Below are positions 19,948 to 29,750 of a stretch of 64,000 nucleotides of DNA, in pieces. The stretch covers positions 372,001 through 436,000 of the forward strand of contig NZ_JAMXHT010000003.1 of assembly GCF_023955655.1 (NCBI RefSeq), given 5' to 3'. The notes beneath the pieces are model-generated. The model made no database searches and was not told where the DNA came from. It saw only the letters and a list, made by a program, of their open reading frames with translations. This DNA comes from Ralstonia soli (GTDB taxonomy: Bacteria; Pseudomonadota; Gammaproteobacteria; Burkholderiales; Burkholderiaceae). The position numbers and the translations under genes are program-made. Within the stretch, counting starts at the first letter, position 1; the number at the start of each line of letters is the position of its first letter.

Positions 19948-20748
19948 TTACCAGGCCACGATCACCGCGTCTTTGTACTTCGTCTTCACAAAGGACTTCA
20001 CGGCGTCCGAGTGGTAAGCCTTCACGAGTTTGGCGACCCAGGGCTGATCCTTGTCCGCTGCGCGCACGGCCAGCACGTTGGCGTACGGGCCCTTCGGGCT
20101 TTCGATGGCGATGCCGTCCTTGGTCGGGTCCAGGCCGGCCTTCTCGGCGTAGTTGCCGTTGACGGCGGCAGCGTCCAGATCATCCAGCGAACGCGGCAGC
20201 TGGGCGGCGTCCAGCTCGACAAATTTCAGCTTCTTCGGATTCTCGGCCACATCGCGCGGCGAGGCCTTGAAGCCGGCGTTCGGCTTGAGCTTGATCACGC
20301 CCTGCGATTGCAGCAGCAACAGCGCGCGGCCGCCGTTGGTCGGGTCGTTTGGCAGGCCGAAGCGCGCGCCGTCCTTCAGATCCTTCAGCGACTTGATCTT
20401 CTTCGAGTAGATGCCCATCGGGAACGTGATGGTCTGGCCGACGCTCACGAACTTGTAGCCGCGCGTGGCGATCTGGTCGTCCAGATACGGCTGATGCTGG
20501 TAGCTGTTGGCGTCCAAGTCACCGGCGGCCAGGGCGGCGTTCGGCTGGATGTAGTCGTTGAACTCGACGATCTGGAGCTTCAAGCCTTCCTTCTCGGCGA
20601 CCTTCTTCACTTCTTCCATGATCTCGGCGTGCGGGCCGGCGGTCACGCCGATCTTGATCGGCTTGCTCTGCGCCATTGCGCTCCCGGCAGTCAGTGCCAG
20701 TGCCGCACCGAGGCTCGCGGACCATTGCAGCAGTTGACGACGATTCAT
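19948..20748 (-). CDS. metQ: MetQ-type methionine-binding protein of an ABC transporter
   Basis: Periplasmic binding protein for methionine (NlpA/MetQ family), 266 residues. It has an N-terminal signal (LLQWSASLGAALALTAGSAMA) cleaved after AMA by signal peptidase I; no lipobox cysteine is present, unlike E. coli MetQ. The mature part begins with KIGVTAGPHAEIMEEVKKVAE and has EFNDYIQPNAALAAGDLDAN and HQPYLDDQ, all family hallmarks. Last gene of metNIQ. Confidence 0.93.
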   Translation of the reverse strand: MNRRQLLQWSASLGAALALTAGSAMAQSKPIKIGVTAGPHAEIMEEVKKVAEKEGLKLQIVEFNDYIQPNAALAAGDLDANSYQHQPYLDDQIATRGYKFVSVGQTITFPMGIYSKKIKSLKDLKDGARFGLPNDPTNGGRALLLLQSQGVIKLKPNAGFKASPRDVAENPKKLKFVELDAAQLPRSLDDLDAAAVNGNYAEKAGLDPTKDGIAIESPKGPYANVLAVRAADKDQPWVAKLVKAYHSDAVKSFVKTKYKDAVIVAW

Positions 20749-20779
20749 GAGGTTCCCCCGTATTGATGTCGATGAATGA

Positions 20780-21433
20780 TTAACGATGGCTCAGGCGGCG
20801 CACGAGCCAATCGCCCGTCGATTGCACCGCCTGCACAAAAACGATCAGGATGACGACGACCGCCAGCATGATGTCCGATTCATAGCGTTGATAACCGTAG
20901 CGGATACCCAGATCGCCCAAGCCGCCACCGCCGATGGTACCGGCCATGGCCGAGTAGCCGACCAGGCTGACGAAGGTGATCGTCAGGCCAGCGAGGATGC
21001 CAGGCATCGCCTCGGGCAGCAGCACCTTGTAGACGAGCTGACCGGTGGTCGCGCCCATCGACTGCGCGGCTTCGATCAGGCCGCGATCCACTTCGCGCAG
21101 CGCGGTTTCCACCAGGCGCGCGACAAACGGAATCGCAGCGATCGTCAACGGTACGATGGCCGCTGCAGTACCGATGGAAGAGCCCGCCAGCAGGCGCGTA
21201 AACGGAATCACCGCCACCAGCAGGATGATGAACGGCACCGAGCGCACGGCGTTGACGATCAGGCCCGCGATGCGGTTGAACGTCGGCGCCGACAGCACAC
21301 CACCCGAGGCCGTCAGATACAGCAGCACACCCAGCGGCACGCCAAACAGCGCACCGATGCCGCCGGACACGCCCACCATGGCCAGCGTTTCCCAGAAGGC
21401 CGGCAGAAACAGATCGGTCAGGTCAGACCACAT
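20780..21433 (-). CDS. metI: Methionine ABC transporter permease MetI
   Basis: 217-residue inner-membrane permease with five hydrophobic segments ([40 protein letters not shown] and others). [26 protein letters not shown] is the EAA loop that docks on MetN. The start lies inside the 3' end of metN (11-bp overlap), indicating coupled translation. Confidence 0.94.
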   Translation of the reverse strand: MWSDLTDLFLPAFWETLAMVGVSGGIGALFGVPLGVLLYLTASGGVLSAPTFNRIAGLIVNAVRSVPFIILLVAVIPFTRLLAGSSIGTAAAIVPLTIAAIPFVARLVETALREVDRGLIEAAQSMGATTGQLVYKVLLPEAMPGILAGLTITFVSLVGYSAMAGTIGGGGLGDLGIRYGYQRYESDIMLAVVVILIVFVQAVQSTGDWLVRRLSHR

Positions 21434-22472
21434 GGTTGATCTCCTCGACCACGACGCCTTGTTCGCGCAGGAAATTCATTGCGTTGTTGATGTCAGCCGT
21501 TTCGCCCGTGGCCAGGATCGCCAGCGAGCCGAAGGCCTGGCCCTGGATCTCGTCGATATGGCCGTGCAGGATGTTGAAGTCGAGCCCGTAGTGGCGGATC
21601 GCCTGGGCCAGCACCGGCTGGTCCACGCCCGCGCCGGTGAAGGCCAGACGGAACAGGTGGTCGCGCCCGCCGTGCTCGCGCGCAACGAGGCGGCTCTCCA
21701 CGCGCGCCAGTACCGAGGGCGGCAACTCTTGCGAGATGACCTCGCCGATGAGTGCGCGCGTCACGTCGTTCTGCGGTTTCAGGAACACGTCGATCACGCG
21801 GCCCAGCTCCACCACGCGGCCGGCATCGAGCACCGCCACCCGGTCGCACACCTGCTTGATGACTTCCATCTGGTGCGTGATCAGCACGATGGTCAGGCCC
21901 AGCTCGCGGTTGATCTTGCGCAGCAGGTCGAGGATCGAACGCGTCGTCTCCGGGTCCAGCGCAGAAGTGGCTTCGTCGCAAAGCAGCACATCGGGCTGGC
22001 TGGCCAGCGCACGCGCAATGCCGACGCGCTGCTTCTGGCCGCCGGAGAGTTGTGCCGGATAGCGGTCCTTGAACGCGGCCAGGCCAACGAGGTCCAGCAG
22101 CGGCAGCACGATCTCGCGGATGCGCTCGCGCGGCGTACCGGCCAATTCGAGCGGGAGTGCCACGTTGTCGTACACCGTGCGTGACGACAGCAAATTGAAG
22201 TGCTGGAAGATCATGCCGATCTTGCGGCGCGCCTGGCGCAGCCCGTCGGCATTCAGTGCAGTGAGCTCCTGCCCCGCCACGGTGACGGTGCCGGCGGTCG
22301 GCCGGTTCAGCAGGTTGATGACGCGCACCAGCGTGCTCTTGCCTGCGCCGCTGCGGCCGATGATGCCGAAGATCTCGCCGCGGTCAATGGTCAGGTCGAC
22401 GTCGCACAGCGCGTGGACGTCGTTGCCGCCCGCCCCCCGAAAGTGCTGCGATATCCCCTTGAGTTCAATCAT
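21423..22472 (-). CDS. metN: Methionine ABC transporter ATP-binding protein MetN
   Basis: ATPase of the MetNIQ importer, 349 residues. Walker [10 protein letters not shown], signature [15 protein letters not shown], Walker [14 protein letters not shown], switch His in VLITHQMEV. The C-terminal NIL domain (about 265-349) is the regulatory methionine-binding module that gives trans-inhibition. The start [11 protein letters not shown] at 22472 fits the family. No Shine-Dalgarno-like sequence is visible; a terminator-like hairpin ends 10 nt before the ATG. Confidence 0.95.
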   Translation of the reverse strand: MIELKGISQHFRGAGGNDVHALCDVDLTIDRGEIFGIIGRSGAGKSTLVRVINLLNRPTAGTVTVAGQELTALNADGLRQARRKIGMIFQHFNLLSSRTVYDNVALPLELAGTPRERIREIVLPLLDLVGLAAFKDRYPAQLSGGQKQRVGIARALASQPDVLLCDEATSALDPETTRSILDLLRKINRELGLTIVLITHQMEVIKQVCDRVAVLDAGRVVELGRVIDVFLKPQNDVTRALIGEVISQELPPSVLARVESRLVAREHGGRDHLFRLAFTGAGVDQPVLAQAIRHYGLDFNILHGHIDEIQGQAFGSLAILATGETADINNAMNFLREQGVVVEEINHVV

Positions 22473-22482
22473 GCGTACATAC

Positions 22483-22520
22483 AAAAACGGCAACCGCCCC
22501 CGAATCCAGGCCGTTGCCGT
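22483..22520 (-). terminator. Terminator-like hairpin directly before metN
   Basis: ACGGCAAC (22487-22494) and GTTGCCGT (22513-22520) form a perfect 8-bp stem with an 18-nt loop, followed leftward by a T-run that ends 10 nt before the metN ATG. It could end transcription from the upstream hydrolase gene or act as an attenuator in the metN leader. Confidence 0.65.
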
Positions 22521-22639
22521 CTCTTTATTGTTTGGAATGAGGCGCTAGTGTAAGGCAGCCGCTACATGCGAGGAACGATTCTTTAACGATGTCTTTATTA
22601 CTTTTTAGAATGTCATCGGCGATTCGTCATCATCCACGT

Positions 22640-23563
22640 CTACAACTCGGCCAGCGCCTTGACGTGCGCCACCACGCTACGGCCCAGCGCGCTCAGGTTG
22701 TAGCCGCCTTCCAGACAACTGACGATACGGCCCTTGGCATGCACGCGCGCCAGTTGCATGAGTTGCTGCGTGATCCAGGCGTAGTCGGCTTCGACCAGGC
22801 CCATCTGGCCGAGGTCGTCCTCGCGGTGTGCGTCGAAGCCAGCAGAGATGAACAGCATCTCAGGCTGGAATGCGTCCAAGCGCGGCAACCAGATCGTCTC
22901 CACCACTTCACGCACCGTCAGACCATTGGTGTACGCCGGCAGTGGGATGTTGACCATGTTGGCCGCTACCGCCTCGGTGCCCGAATACGGATAGAACGGG
23001 TGCTGGAAGATACTGCACATCATCACGCGTGGCTCATCGCGGAAGGCCGCTTCGGTGCCGTTGCCGTGATGCACGTCAAAGTCGACGATGGCCACGCGCT
23101 GCAAACCGTGGTGCTCCAGCGCGTGACGCGCCGCCACGGCCACGTTGTTAAAGAAGCAGAAGCCCATCGCGCGACCGGGTTCGGCATGGTGGCCCGGCGG
23201 GCGCACACTGCAGAACGCGTTTTCCAGCTCGCCCGCGATGACCTTGTCGGTGGCATCCACCGCCGCACCCGCGGCCAGCACGGCAGCCATGTAGGTGTGC
23301 GGGTTCATCGAGGTATCGGGGTCGATCGGCATGTAACCTGCGATCGGCACGCTGGCCACCAAGTCGCGCAGGTATTCCGGGCGATGCACGCGGCACAGCT
23401 GCGCTTCAGTGGCGGGCGGCGCCTCGCACGGGACAAGCAAATCTTCGATGCGGCTGGCGATGAGCTGGTCTTCAATCGCGCGCAGGCGGTCCGGGCATTC
23501 GGGATGGTGCGGGCCCATCTCGTGCCGGAGGAATTCGGGATGCGTATAGAGGCCGGTCGCCAT
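22640..23563 (-). CDS. Histone deacetylase-family (acetylpolyamine amidohydrolase-like) hydrolase
   Basis: A 307-residue zinc amidohydrolase of the arginase/HDAC fold. Visible: HPECPDRLRAIEDQL at the N-terminus, VRPPGHHAEP (the catalytic His pair), DFDVHHGNGTEAAF (zinc-binding Asp and His), and a later SAGFDAHREDDLG with the third zinc ligand. Bacterial members deacetylate small molecules or proteins; the substrate here is unknown. It lies upstream of metN on the same strand and is divergent from mltB. Confidence 0.88.
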   Translation of the reverse strand: MATGLYTHPEFLRHEMGPHHPECPDRLRAIEDQLIASRIEDLLVPCEAPPATEAQLCRVHRPEYLRDLVASVPIAGYMPIDPDTSMNPHTYMAAVLAAGAAVDATDKVIAGELENAFCSVRPPGHHAEPGRAMGFCFFNNVAVAARHALEHHGLQRVAIVDFDVHHGNGTEAAFRDEPRVMMCSIFQHPFYPYSGTEAVAANMVNIPLPAYTNGLTVREVVETIWLPRLDAFQPEMLFISAGFDAHREDDLGQMGLVEADYAWITQQLMQLARVHAKGRIVSCLEGGYNLSALGRSVVAHVKALAEL

Positions 23564-23663
23564 ATTGATGTTGTGATCCGGGTGCTTCAGTGTCTCCAGC
23601 CGCTACGTTAGCACGGCTATGCGACAACGCCGCGCGCGCAGGCGATCCGACAGGCGCATCCGC

Positions 23664-23669
23664 TACAAT
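23664..23669 (+). promoter_or_regulatory. Candidate -10 box of mltB
   Basis: TACAAT in the context CGCTACAATG, 26 bp before the mltB ATG. No convincing -35 is visible. Confidence 0.3.
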
Positions 23670-23695
23670 GCCCCGATCCCGTTTGAAGCCTGCCC

Positions 23696-24820
23696 ATGAG
23701 CCAATCGCCCTCTTCCCGTCGTCCCGTATTGCGCGCCCTGGTGGCGGGCGCCGCGCTCTCCGCGCTGTCCTTCCCGGCATTCTCGCTGGCCGCCAAGAAG
23801 GCCGCCAAATCGCCCAAGCGCCGCGTTGCGGTGCATGAGGAAGAGATCGATCCCGACCGTTACCGCAACAACCCGCAGACGCAGGCCTTCATCGGCATGC
23901 TGGTCGGCCAGTACAACTTCGATCGCGCGTCGCTCGATACGCTGTTTGCGAGCACCGCCTATTCCGCCACGGTGGCGCGCCTGATCCTGCCGCCGGCCAC
24001 GCCCGCGCGCCGCAGCTGGACGGCCTATCGCGGCCGCTTCATCGAGCCCATCCGCATTAGCGCCGGCGTGCGGTTCTGGCAGCAATACGGCGACACCCTG
24101 CGCCGTGCAGAGAAGGAATTCGGCGTGCCGGCCGACGTGATCGTCGGCATCCTGGGCGTGGAGACCATCTACGGCCGCGACATGGGCAACTTCCGCGTGA
24201 TCGACGCGTTGTCGACACTCGCCTTCGATTACCCCGACACGCCCAACCGCGAAGACCGCAGCACGATGTTCCGCAACCAGCTCAAGGACTTCCTGCTGTG
24301 GTGCCGCGACACCGGCACGGATGCGTTCTCGGTGCTGGGTTCATACGCGGGCGCGGTCGGCATTCCGCAGTTCATGCCGACCAGCATCCGCGAATACGCC
24401 GTGGACTATGACAAGGACGGCCACATCGACCTGCGCAACAGCGCGGTGGACGCCATCGGCAGCGTTGCGCGTTTCCTGCAGATGCATGGCTGGGAGCCGA
24501 ACCGGCCCGTGATGTGGAATATCGCCGGCGACACGGACAGCCAGGGCATTGCGGCGGCGGCGGCCGACGGACAGCCGTATCCGCGCATGACGCTGTCCAA
24601 GCTCACGCGTGCGGGCCTTGCGCTGGCGCCGGGCGTCGATGCCGCCCGCGAGCAGGAAACCGATGTGCTGATGATCGACCTGCCCACTCCCGGCCAGCCG
24701 ACCGAATACCGCGTCGGCCTGCGCAACTTCTACGTGCTCACGCGCTACAACCGCAGCTTCTTCTACGCCGCGGCCGTGTACGAACTGGGCCAGGCCGTGC
24801 GACAGGCGATGCAGGGTTGA
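23696..24820 (+). CDS. mltB: Lytic murein transglycosylase B
   Basis: Cleaves the MurNAc-GlcNAc bond of peptidoglycan with 1,6-anhydro product formation; glycoside hydrolase family 103. 374 residues. The N-terminal hydrophobic segment (ALVAGAALSALSFPAFSLA) is a signal peptide without an obvious lipobox. GILGVETIYGRDMGNFRV holds the catalytic Glu156, and SYAGAVGIPQFMPTSIREYA and DYDKDGHIDLRNS are further family motifs. A bidirectional terminator follows. Confidence 0.93.
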   Translation: MSQSPSSRRPVLRALVAGAALSALSFPAFSLAAKKAAKSPKRRVAVHEEEIDPDRYRNNPQTQAFIGMLVGQYNFDRASLDTLFASTAYSATVARLILPPATPARRSWTAYRGRFIEPIRISAGVRFWQQYGDTLRRAEKEFGVPADVIVGILGVETIYGRDMGNFRVIDALSTLAFDYPDTPNREDRSTMFRNQLKDFLLWCRDTGTDAFSVLGSYAGAVGIPQFMPTSIREYAVDYDKDGHIDLRNSAVDAIGSVARFLQMHGWEPNRPVMWNIAGDTDSQGIAAAAADGQPYPRMTLSKLTRAGLALAPGVDAAREQETDVLMIDLPTPGQPTEYRVGLRNFYVLTRYNRSFFYAAAVYELGQAVRQAMQG

Positions 24821-24837
24821 TCCGCCGCCGACGCAAA

Positions 24838-24867
24838 CAAAAAGCGCAGCCGAAGCTGCGCTTTTTT
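24838..24867. terminator. Bidirectional terminator between mltB and cysM
   Basis: Stem GCGCAGC/GCTGCGC with a CGAA loop, an A-run on the left and six T on the right. It serves mltB (+) and cysM (-). Confidence 0.92.
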
Positions 24868-24887
24868 CATGGCGGCGCCGAGTCTCG

Positions 24888-25790
24888 TCAGGCCGGAAAC
24901 ACGCCCGTCGACAGGTAGCGGTCACCGCGATCGCACACCACGAACACGATCGTCGCGTTCTCGACTTCTTCAGCAATCCGCAGCGCCACGCACAGTGCGC
25001 CCGCCGCCGAAATCCCGCAGAAGATGCCCTCTTCGCGCGCCATGCGACGGGCCATGTGTTCGGCGTCGGATTGGCTCACGGGCTCGGTGCGGTCAATGAA
25101 CTTCGGATCATAGATCTTCGGCATGTACGCCTCGGGCCACTTGCGGATGCCCGGAATGCGCGAACCCTCTTCCGGTTGCGCGCCCACAATCTGGACGGCC
25201 GGGTTCTGCTCTTTCAGGAAGCGGGAGACGCCGGTGATGGTGCCCGTCGTGCCCATCGCCGAAACGAAGTGGGTGATGCGGCCTTCGGTCTGCTGCCATA
25301 GTTCCGGGCCAGTGGTCTCATAGTGCGCGAGCGGGTTGTCCGGGTTGGCGAACTGGTCGAGGATGACGCCCTTGCCTTCCTTCTCCATTGCATCAGCCAG
25401 GTCGCGTGCGTATTCCATGCCACCCTTGACGGGGGTCAGGATGATCTCCGCGCCGTAAGCCGCCATGCTCTGGCGGCGTTCCACCGACAGGTCTTCCGGC
25501 ATGATCAGCACCATCTTGTAGCCGCGGATGGCGGCCGTCATGGCCAGCGCAATGCCGGTGTTGCCCGACGTGGCTTCGATGAGCGTGTCGCCGGGCTTGA
25601 TACGGCCGCGCGCCTCGGCGTGCTTGATCATGGACAGCGCGGGGCGATCCTTGACCGAGCCGGCCGGGTTATTGCCCTCGAGCTTGCCGAGGATGACATT
25701 GCCGCGGCGCGCATTGGCCTCGCCGGGGATGCGCTGGAGCTGAACCAACGGCGTGTTGCCAATGGTGTCTTCGATGGTGAGATAAGCCAT
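24888..25790 (-). CDS. cysM: Cysteine synthase B
   Basis: A PLP enzyme that makes cysteine from O-acetylserine and sulfide or thiosulfate. 300 residues from MAYLTIEDTIGNTPLVQLQR; the PLP lysine is Lys47 in NPAGSVKDRPAL. TSGNTGIALAMTAAIRGYK is the substrate-binding loop, and GTTGTITGVSRFLKE binds the cofactor phosphate. The compact C-terminus ending DRGDRYLSTGVF is typical of CysM rather than CysK. It stands alone. Confidence 0.94.
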   Translation of the reverse strand: MAYLTIEDTIGNTPLVQLQRIPGEANARRGNVILGKLEGNNPAGSVKDRPALSMIKHAEARGRIKPGDTLIEATSGNTGIALAMTAAIRGYKMVLIMPEDLSVERRQSMAAYGAEIILTPVKGGMEYARDLADAMEKEGKGVILDQFANPDNPLAHYETTGPELWQQTEGRITHFVSAMGTTGTITGVSRFLKEQNPAVQIVGAQPEEGSRIPGIRKWPEAYMPKIYDPKFIDRTEPVSQSDAEHMARRMAREEGIFCGISAAGALCVALRIAEEVENATIVFVVCDRGDRYLSTGVFPA

Positions 25791-25854
25791 GATGCAAGCG
25801 GGAAGAGAATCAGGCCATTGTAATGCAGCATGAAAGCCCTGCCCGGCACATGGC

Positions 25855-25880
25855 AAAACGCCCCGCTTCAAGCGGGGCGT
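25855..25880 (-). terminator. Intrinsic terminator of the ComEA-like gene
   Basis: Stem ACGCCCCGC/GCGGGGCGT with a 5-nt loop, then TTTT on the leftward strand. Confidence 0.85.
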
Positions 25881-25899
25881 CGTCACTGCGCTGAACTGC

Positions 25900-26217
25900 T
25901 TACTTCTTCTTCGGATCCTTGGCGTCTTTCTTCGCTGCGGCCGGCGCAGCCGCTGCCTTGCCAAACGTCAGCCCTGCGCTTTCGAGCTTGGCCAGCGTCT
26001 TGTCGCCAATGCCGGGCACGCGGGCCTTGAAGTCGGCGGCATCTTTGTACGGGCCGTTCTTGGTCCGTTCTTCAACGATGACTTTGGAACGCTTCGGGCC
26101 GATGCCGGACAGCGTCTCCAACGCGGCATGGTCCGCCGTATTCACATCCACCGCCGCCCACGAGACCGACAGCATGGACAGCGACATCAACGCAACGGCC
26201 AACAGCTTCTTCAACAT
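25900..26217 (-). CDS. ComEA-like helix-hairpin-helix DNA-binding protein
   Basis: 105 residues. Signal peptide or membrane anchor MLKKLLAVALMSLSMLSVSWA, then VDVNTADHAALETLSGIGPKR and ..FKARVPGIGDKTLAKLES, two helix-hairpin-helix motifs. ComEA-type proteins bind incoming DNA in the periplasm during transformation and ratchet it inward; Ralstonia is naturally competent. The tail is Ala/Lys-rich (AKKDAKDPKKK). Confidence 0.88.
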   Translation of the reverse strand: MLKKLLAVALMSLSMLSVSWAAVDVNTADHAALETLSGIGPKRSKVIVEERTKNGPYKDAADFKARVPGIGDKTLAKLESAGLTFGKAAAAPAAAKKDAKDPKKK

Positions 26218-26240
26218 GTGCTCCTCCTGAGTTCAGAGAT

Positions 26241-26266
26241 AAAAAAACCGCCACAAGGCGTGGCGG
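26241..26266 (-). terminator. Intrinsic terminator after hldD
   Basis: Stem CCGCCAC/GTGGCGG, 5-nt loop, seven T on the leftward strand. It ends the LPS heptose unit before comEA. Confidence 0.9.
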
Positions 26267-26349
26267 TCTCGACACATCTTAAAGAGCATCACCGGGATGC
26301 GGCAGCAGACTCACAAAAAGTCACGCGCTGTCTTATTGCTGGCGATCGG

Positions 26350-27345
26350 TCAGACCGGCTGCTTCAGCAACCATTGACAGTAGCGCTCGACGCCTTCCTG
26401 CACCGTCAGGAACGGTGCCGTGTAGCCCGCCGCGCGCAGTCGCGATTGATCCGCCTGCGTAAAGCACTGATATTTCCCGCGCAGCGCGTCCGGAAACTTC
26501 ACGTATTCGATCAGGCCTTCCTGTGCCAGCTCTTCAGTAGAGAGCACCGGTTTGCCTTCGGCTCCACGCAGCGTATTCACCACCGTCGTGGCGATGTCGT
26601 TGAAAGGTTGAGCGCGGCCGGTGCCGAGGTTGAAGATGCCCGACTTGTCCGGGTTGTCGAAGAAGAACAGGTTGACCTTCACCACGTCTTCCACCGACAC
26701 GAAGTCCCGCATTTGGCCGCCTTGCGGGTAGCCGTTGTACTCGCCGAACAGCTTGACGGTGCCTTCGCTGCGGAACTGGTTGAAGTTGTGGAACGCCACC
26801 GACGCCATGCGCCCCTTGTGCTGCTCGCGCGGGCCGTACACGTTGAAGTAGCGGAAGCCGACGATCTGCGACAGCGCCGTCGGCATGACACGGCGTACCA
26901 CCTGATCGAACAGCAGCTTGGAATAGCCGTACACGTTGAGCGGGCGCTCGAACTCGGGCTCCTCGCGGAAGGTTTCCGAGGCGCCATACGTGGCCGCCGA
27001 CGACGCATAGAGGAACTGCACGCCCTGGTCCAAGCACGCGCGCATCACCGCCAGCGAGTAGCGGTAGTTGTTCTCCATCATGTAGCGGCCGTCGGTCTCC
27101 ATGGTGTCGGAGCACGCGCCCTCATGGAAAATCGCGCGGACCTTGCCGAACTCGCCGCGTGCAAAGCGTTCAACGAACTCGGTCTTGTCGAGGTAATCGC
27201 TGATCTGGCAGTCGACGATGTTCTTGAACTTGTCGGCACGCGTGAGGTTGTCGACAGCAATGATGTCGGTCTCGCCGCGCGCGTTCAGGCCCTTGACGAT
27301 GTTGGCGCCGATAAAACCTGCCGCGCCGGTAACGATGATGGTCAT
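26350..27345 (-). CDS. hldD: ADP-L-glycero-D-manno-heptose 6-epimerase
   Basis: Last step of ADP-heptose synthesis for the LPS inner core. A 331-residue extended [19 protein letters not shown] binds [15 protein letters not shown] holds the catalytic Ser/Thr, and YGYSKLLFD the Tyr-x3-Lys. [21 protein letters not shown] is the HldD substrate loop. The start overlaps the hldE stop (ATGA), so the kinase and epimerase are co-translated. Confidence 0.95.
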   Translation of the reverse strand: MTIIVTGAAGFIGANIVKGLNARGETDIIAVDNLTRADKFKNIVDCQISDYLDKTEFVERFARGEFGKVRAIFHEGACSDTMETDGRYMMENNYRYSLAVMRACLDQGVQFLYASSAATYGASETFREEPEFERPLNVYGYSKLLFDQVVRRVMPTALSQIVGFRYFNVYGPREQHKGRMASVAFHNFNQFRSEGTVKLFGEYNGYPQGGQMRDFVSVEDVVKVNLFFFDNPDKSGIFNLGTGRAQPFNDIATTVVNTLRGAEGKPVLSTEELAQEGLIEYVKFPDALRGKYQCFTQADQSRLRAAGYTAPFLTVQEGVERYCQWLLKQPV

Positions 27346-28283
27346 GATGCTTGGGAGAAAAGTTCTGCGTGAGTGACGACCGCTGTGCCCAGCTTGCCGA
27401 CCACGATGCCGCCCGCGCGGTTGGCGTACTGCACGGCTTCCTTGATGTTGGCGCCGGCGCCCAGCAGCGTCGCCAGCGTGGCGATAACGGTGTCGCCCGC
27501 ACCCGACACGTCGAACACCTCGCGCGCCTGGGCCGATACGTGCAGCACCTCGTGCTCGGTGTAGAGCGTCATGCCCTCTTCCGAACGCGTGAGCAGCAGC
27601 GCTTCGAGCTGCAGCTCACGACGCAGATTCTGTGCGCGGATGGTGAGGTCCTGCTCCGACTTCCACGTGCCGACAACCTGGCGCATCTCGGCGCGGTTGG
27701 GCGTGATCATGGTTGCGCCCTTGTAGCGCGAATAATCGTCGCCCTTCGGGTCGACCAGCACGCGGCGGCCCGCCTGGCGGGACACCTCGATCATCTTGCC
27801 CACGTGGGTGAGACCGCCCTTGCCGTAGTCGGACAAGACCACCACGTCGTGCTGCGGTGCCAACGCGCCAAAACGATCGAGCACCGACATCAGCACTTCG
27901 TGCGTGGGCGGGTTCTCGAAGTCGACGCGGATCAACTGTTGCTGGCGCGCCAGCACCCGCAGCTTGATCGTCGTGTTGACGGCCGGGTCGCGATGCAGGT
28001 GGCCGGTGACATGGCTCTCGCCGAGCAGCGTTTCGATGCTGCGGCCGGGCTCGTCGTCGCCAACCACGCCAAGCATGCCGGCCTGTGCACCGAGCGCCGC
28101 CACGTTGCGCGCCACGTTGGCAGCACCGCCCAGACGCTCATCCTGCCGCTTGATCTGCACGACAGGCACCGGCGCTTCCGGCGAAATCCGGTCGACGTCG
28201 CCAAACCAGTAGCGGTCGAGCATCATGTCGCCAACCACAAGGATGCGGGCGGCGTGGATCTGTTCGGAAACGGGCGTAGTCAT
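27342..28283 (-). CDS. rfaE1: D-glycero-beta-D-manno-heptose-7-phosphate kinase (HldE domain I)
   Basis: A PfkB/ribokinase-family kinase making heptose 1,7-bisphosphate for LPS core. 313 residues: [42 protein letters not shown], and the catalytic [15 protein letters not shown] near the C-terminus. The nucleotidyltransferase domain that is fused in E. coli HldE is absent; in Burkholderiales it is a separate gene (rfaE2), not seen here. Start at 28283 ([16 protein letters not shown]). Confidence 0.92.
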   Translation of the reverse strand: MTTPVSEQIHAARILVVGDMMLDRYWFGDVDRISPEAPVPVVQIKRQDERLGGAANVARNVAALGAQAGMLGVVGDDEPGRSIETLLGESHVTGHLHRDPAVNTTIKLRVLARQQQLIRVDFENPPTHEVLMSVLDRFGALAPQHDVVVLSDYGKGGLTHVGKMIEVSRQAGRRVLVDPKGDDYSRYKGATMITPNRAEMRQVVGTWKSEQDLTIRAQNLRRELQLEALLLTRSEEGMTLYTEHEVLHVSAQAREVFDVSGAGDTVIATLATLLGAGANIKEAVQYANRAGGIVVGKLGTAVVTHAELFSQAS

Positions 28284-28320
28284 GAGTCTAGAGTTTCGGC
28301 AGCAGCCGAGGTCACTGCGA

Positions 28321-29685
28321 TTACGATTGGGTGGAGCGCCCGATGGCCTGGTATTCAAAGCCCGCATCGCGCATGGCTTGCGGCTCGAACAGGTTGCGGC
28401 CGTCGAACACCATCGGCGTCTTCAACAGGGCCTTCACGGCGTTGAAGTCGGGGCTGCGGAACGCCTTCCACTCTGTCACGATGACCAGCGCGTCGGCGTC
28501 CTTGAGCGCGTCCATCTGACCAGTGCAGAACGTCACGCGTTCCAGTTGCTCGGCAGAAAGATCGAGCGCCAGTGCATGACGGGCCTCTTCCATCGCAACC
28601 GGGTCATAGACCTGCACGCGTGCACCGCGCGACAGGAGTGCCCCGATCAGGATGCGGCTCGGTGCTTCCCGCATATCGTCGGTGTTCGGCTTGAATGCCA
28701 GACCCCAGATGGCGAAGGTGCGGCCGGTCAGGTCCGCGCCCATGCGGTCTTCGATCTTGCCGACCAGCACTTCCTTCTGCTTGTCGTTGACGGCCTCGAC
28801 GGCTTCGAGCACGTGGAGCGTCTGACCGTACTCCTGCGCGGTGCGCACCAGCGCCTGCACATCCTTCGGGAAGCACGAGCCGCCGTAGCCGGTACCGGCG
28901 TAGAGGAAGCTGTAACCGATGCGCGGGTCCGAACCGATGCCCAGGCGCACGAGTTCGATGTCAGCGCCCACCTTGTCGGCCAGGTTGGCCATCTCGTTCA
29001 TGAACGAGATGCGCGTGGCCAGCATCGAGTTGGCAGCGTACTTGGTGAACTCGGCCGAGCGCACATCCATGTAGAAGGTGCGTTCATGGTTGCGGTTGAA
29101 CGGTGCGTACAGCGTGCGCATCATCGACTTGGCCTTCAGGCCGTCGGCATCGCCATACGTGCCGAGCACGATGCGGTCCGGGCGCATGAAATCGTCCACC
29201 GCCGCGCCTTCTTTCAGGAACTCAGGGTTCGACACCACCGAGAAGCCGACGTCCGACTTGCCGCGCGCGGCCAGCACTTCCGCCACAGCTGCACGTACCT
29301 TGTCGCCAGTGCCCACCGGTACGGTCGACTTGTCGACGATCACCTTGAAGCCATTCATGTGCTGGGCGATGTTGCGCGCGGCGGCCAGCACGTACTTCAG
29401 GTCAGCGGAGCCGTCTTCATCGGGCGGCGTGCCGACGGCGATGAACTGCACATCGCCGTGCGCCACGCTGGCGGCCACGTCGGTCGAAAACTGGATGCGC
29501 CCCGCCGTGCGGTTGCGCTCAATCAGCTCCTTCAGGCCCGGTTCGTAGATGGGCACGCCGCCGGCGTTGAGCAGGTCGATCTTTTTCTGGTCGACGTCGA
29601 GGCAGAACACGTCGTTGCCAAGTTCCGCCAGACATGCGCCGGTGACCAGACCGACATAACCGCTACCGATGATGGTGATTTTCAT
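28321..29685 (-). CDS. ugd: UDP-glucose 6-dehydrogenase
   Basis: Oxidises UDP-glucose to UDP-glucuronate with NAD, supplying surface polysaccharide and LPS modification. 454 residues: [20 protein letters not shown] (NAD site), [15 protein letters not shown], and [16 protein letters not shown] with the catalytic cysteine; the C-terminal domain has [11 protein letters not shown]. It lies between lapB and the heptose genes on the same strand and fits the LPS theme. Confidence 0.96.
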   Translation of the reverse strand: MKITIIGSGYVGLVTGACLAELGNDVFCLDVDQKKIDLLNAGGVPIYEPGLKELIERNRTAGRIQFSTDVAASVAHGDVQFIAVGTPPDEDGSADLKYVLAAARNIAQHMNGFKVIVDKSTVPVGTGDKVRAAVAEVLAARGKSDVGFSVVSNPEFLKEGAAVDDFMRPDRIVLGTYGDADGLKAKSMMRTLYAPFNRNHERTFYMDVRSAEFTKYAANSMLATRISFMNEMANLADKVGADIELVRLGIGSDPRIGYSFLYAGTGYGGSCFPKDVQALVRTAQEYGQTLHVLEAVEAVNDKQKEVLVGKIEDRMGADLTGRTFAIWGLAFKPNTDDMREAPSRILIGALLSRGARVQVYDPVAMEEARHALALDLSAEQLERVTFCTGQMDALKDADALVIVTEWKAFRSPDFNAVKALLKTPMVFDGRNLFEPQAMRDAGFEYQAIGRSTQS

Positions 29686-29750
29686 ACGAACACTTCAAAG
29701 ATTGAAAAAGCGCCGACGTGGACTACGTGAGCACACCACGCCGGACTGAA

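Noticed and set aside
22473-22640. SAM-type riboswitch before metN
   Set aside because: I looked for SAM-I/II/III/SAH core patterns and saw none; only a simple hairpin is visible.
27342-28283. Truncated HldE
   Set aside because: The separate kinase is normal in Burkholderiales, where the nucleotidyltransferase is another gene.
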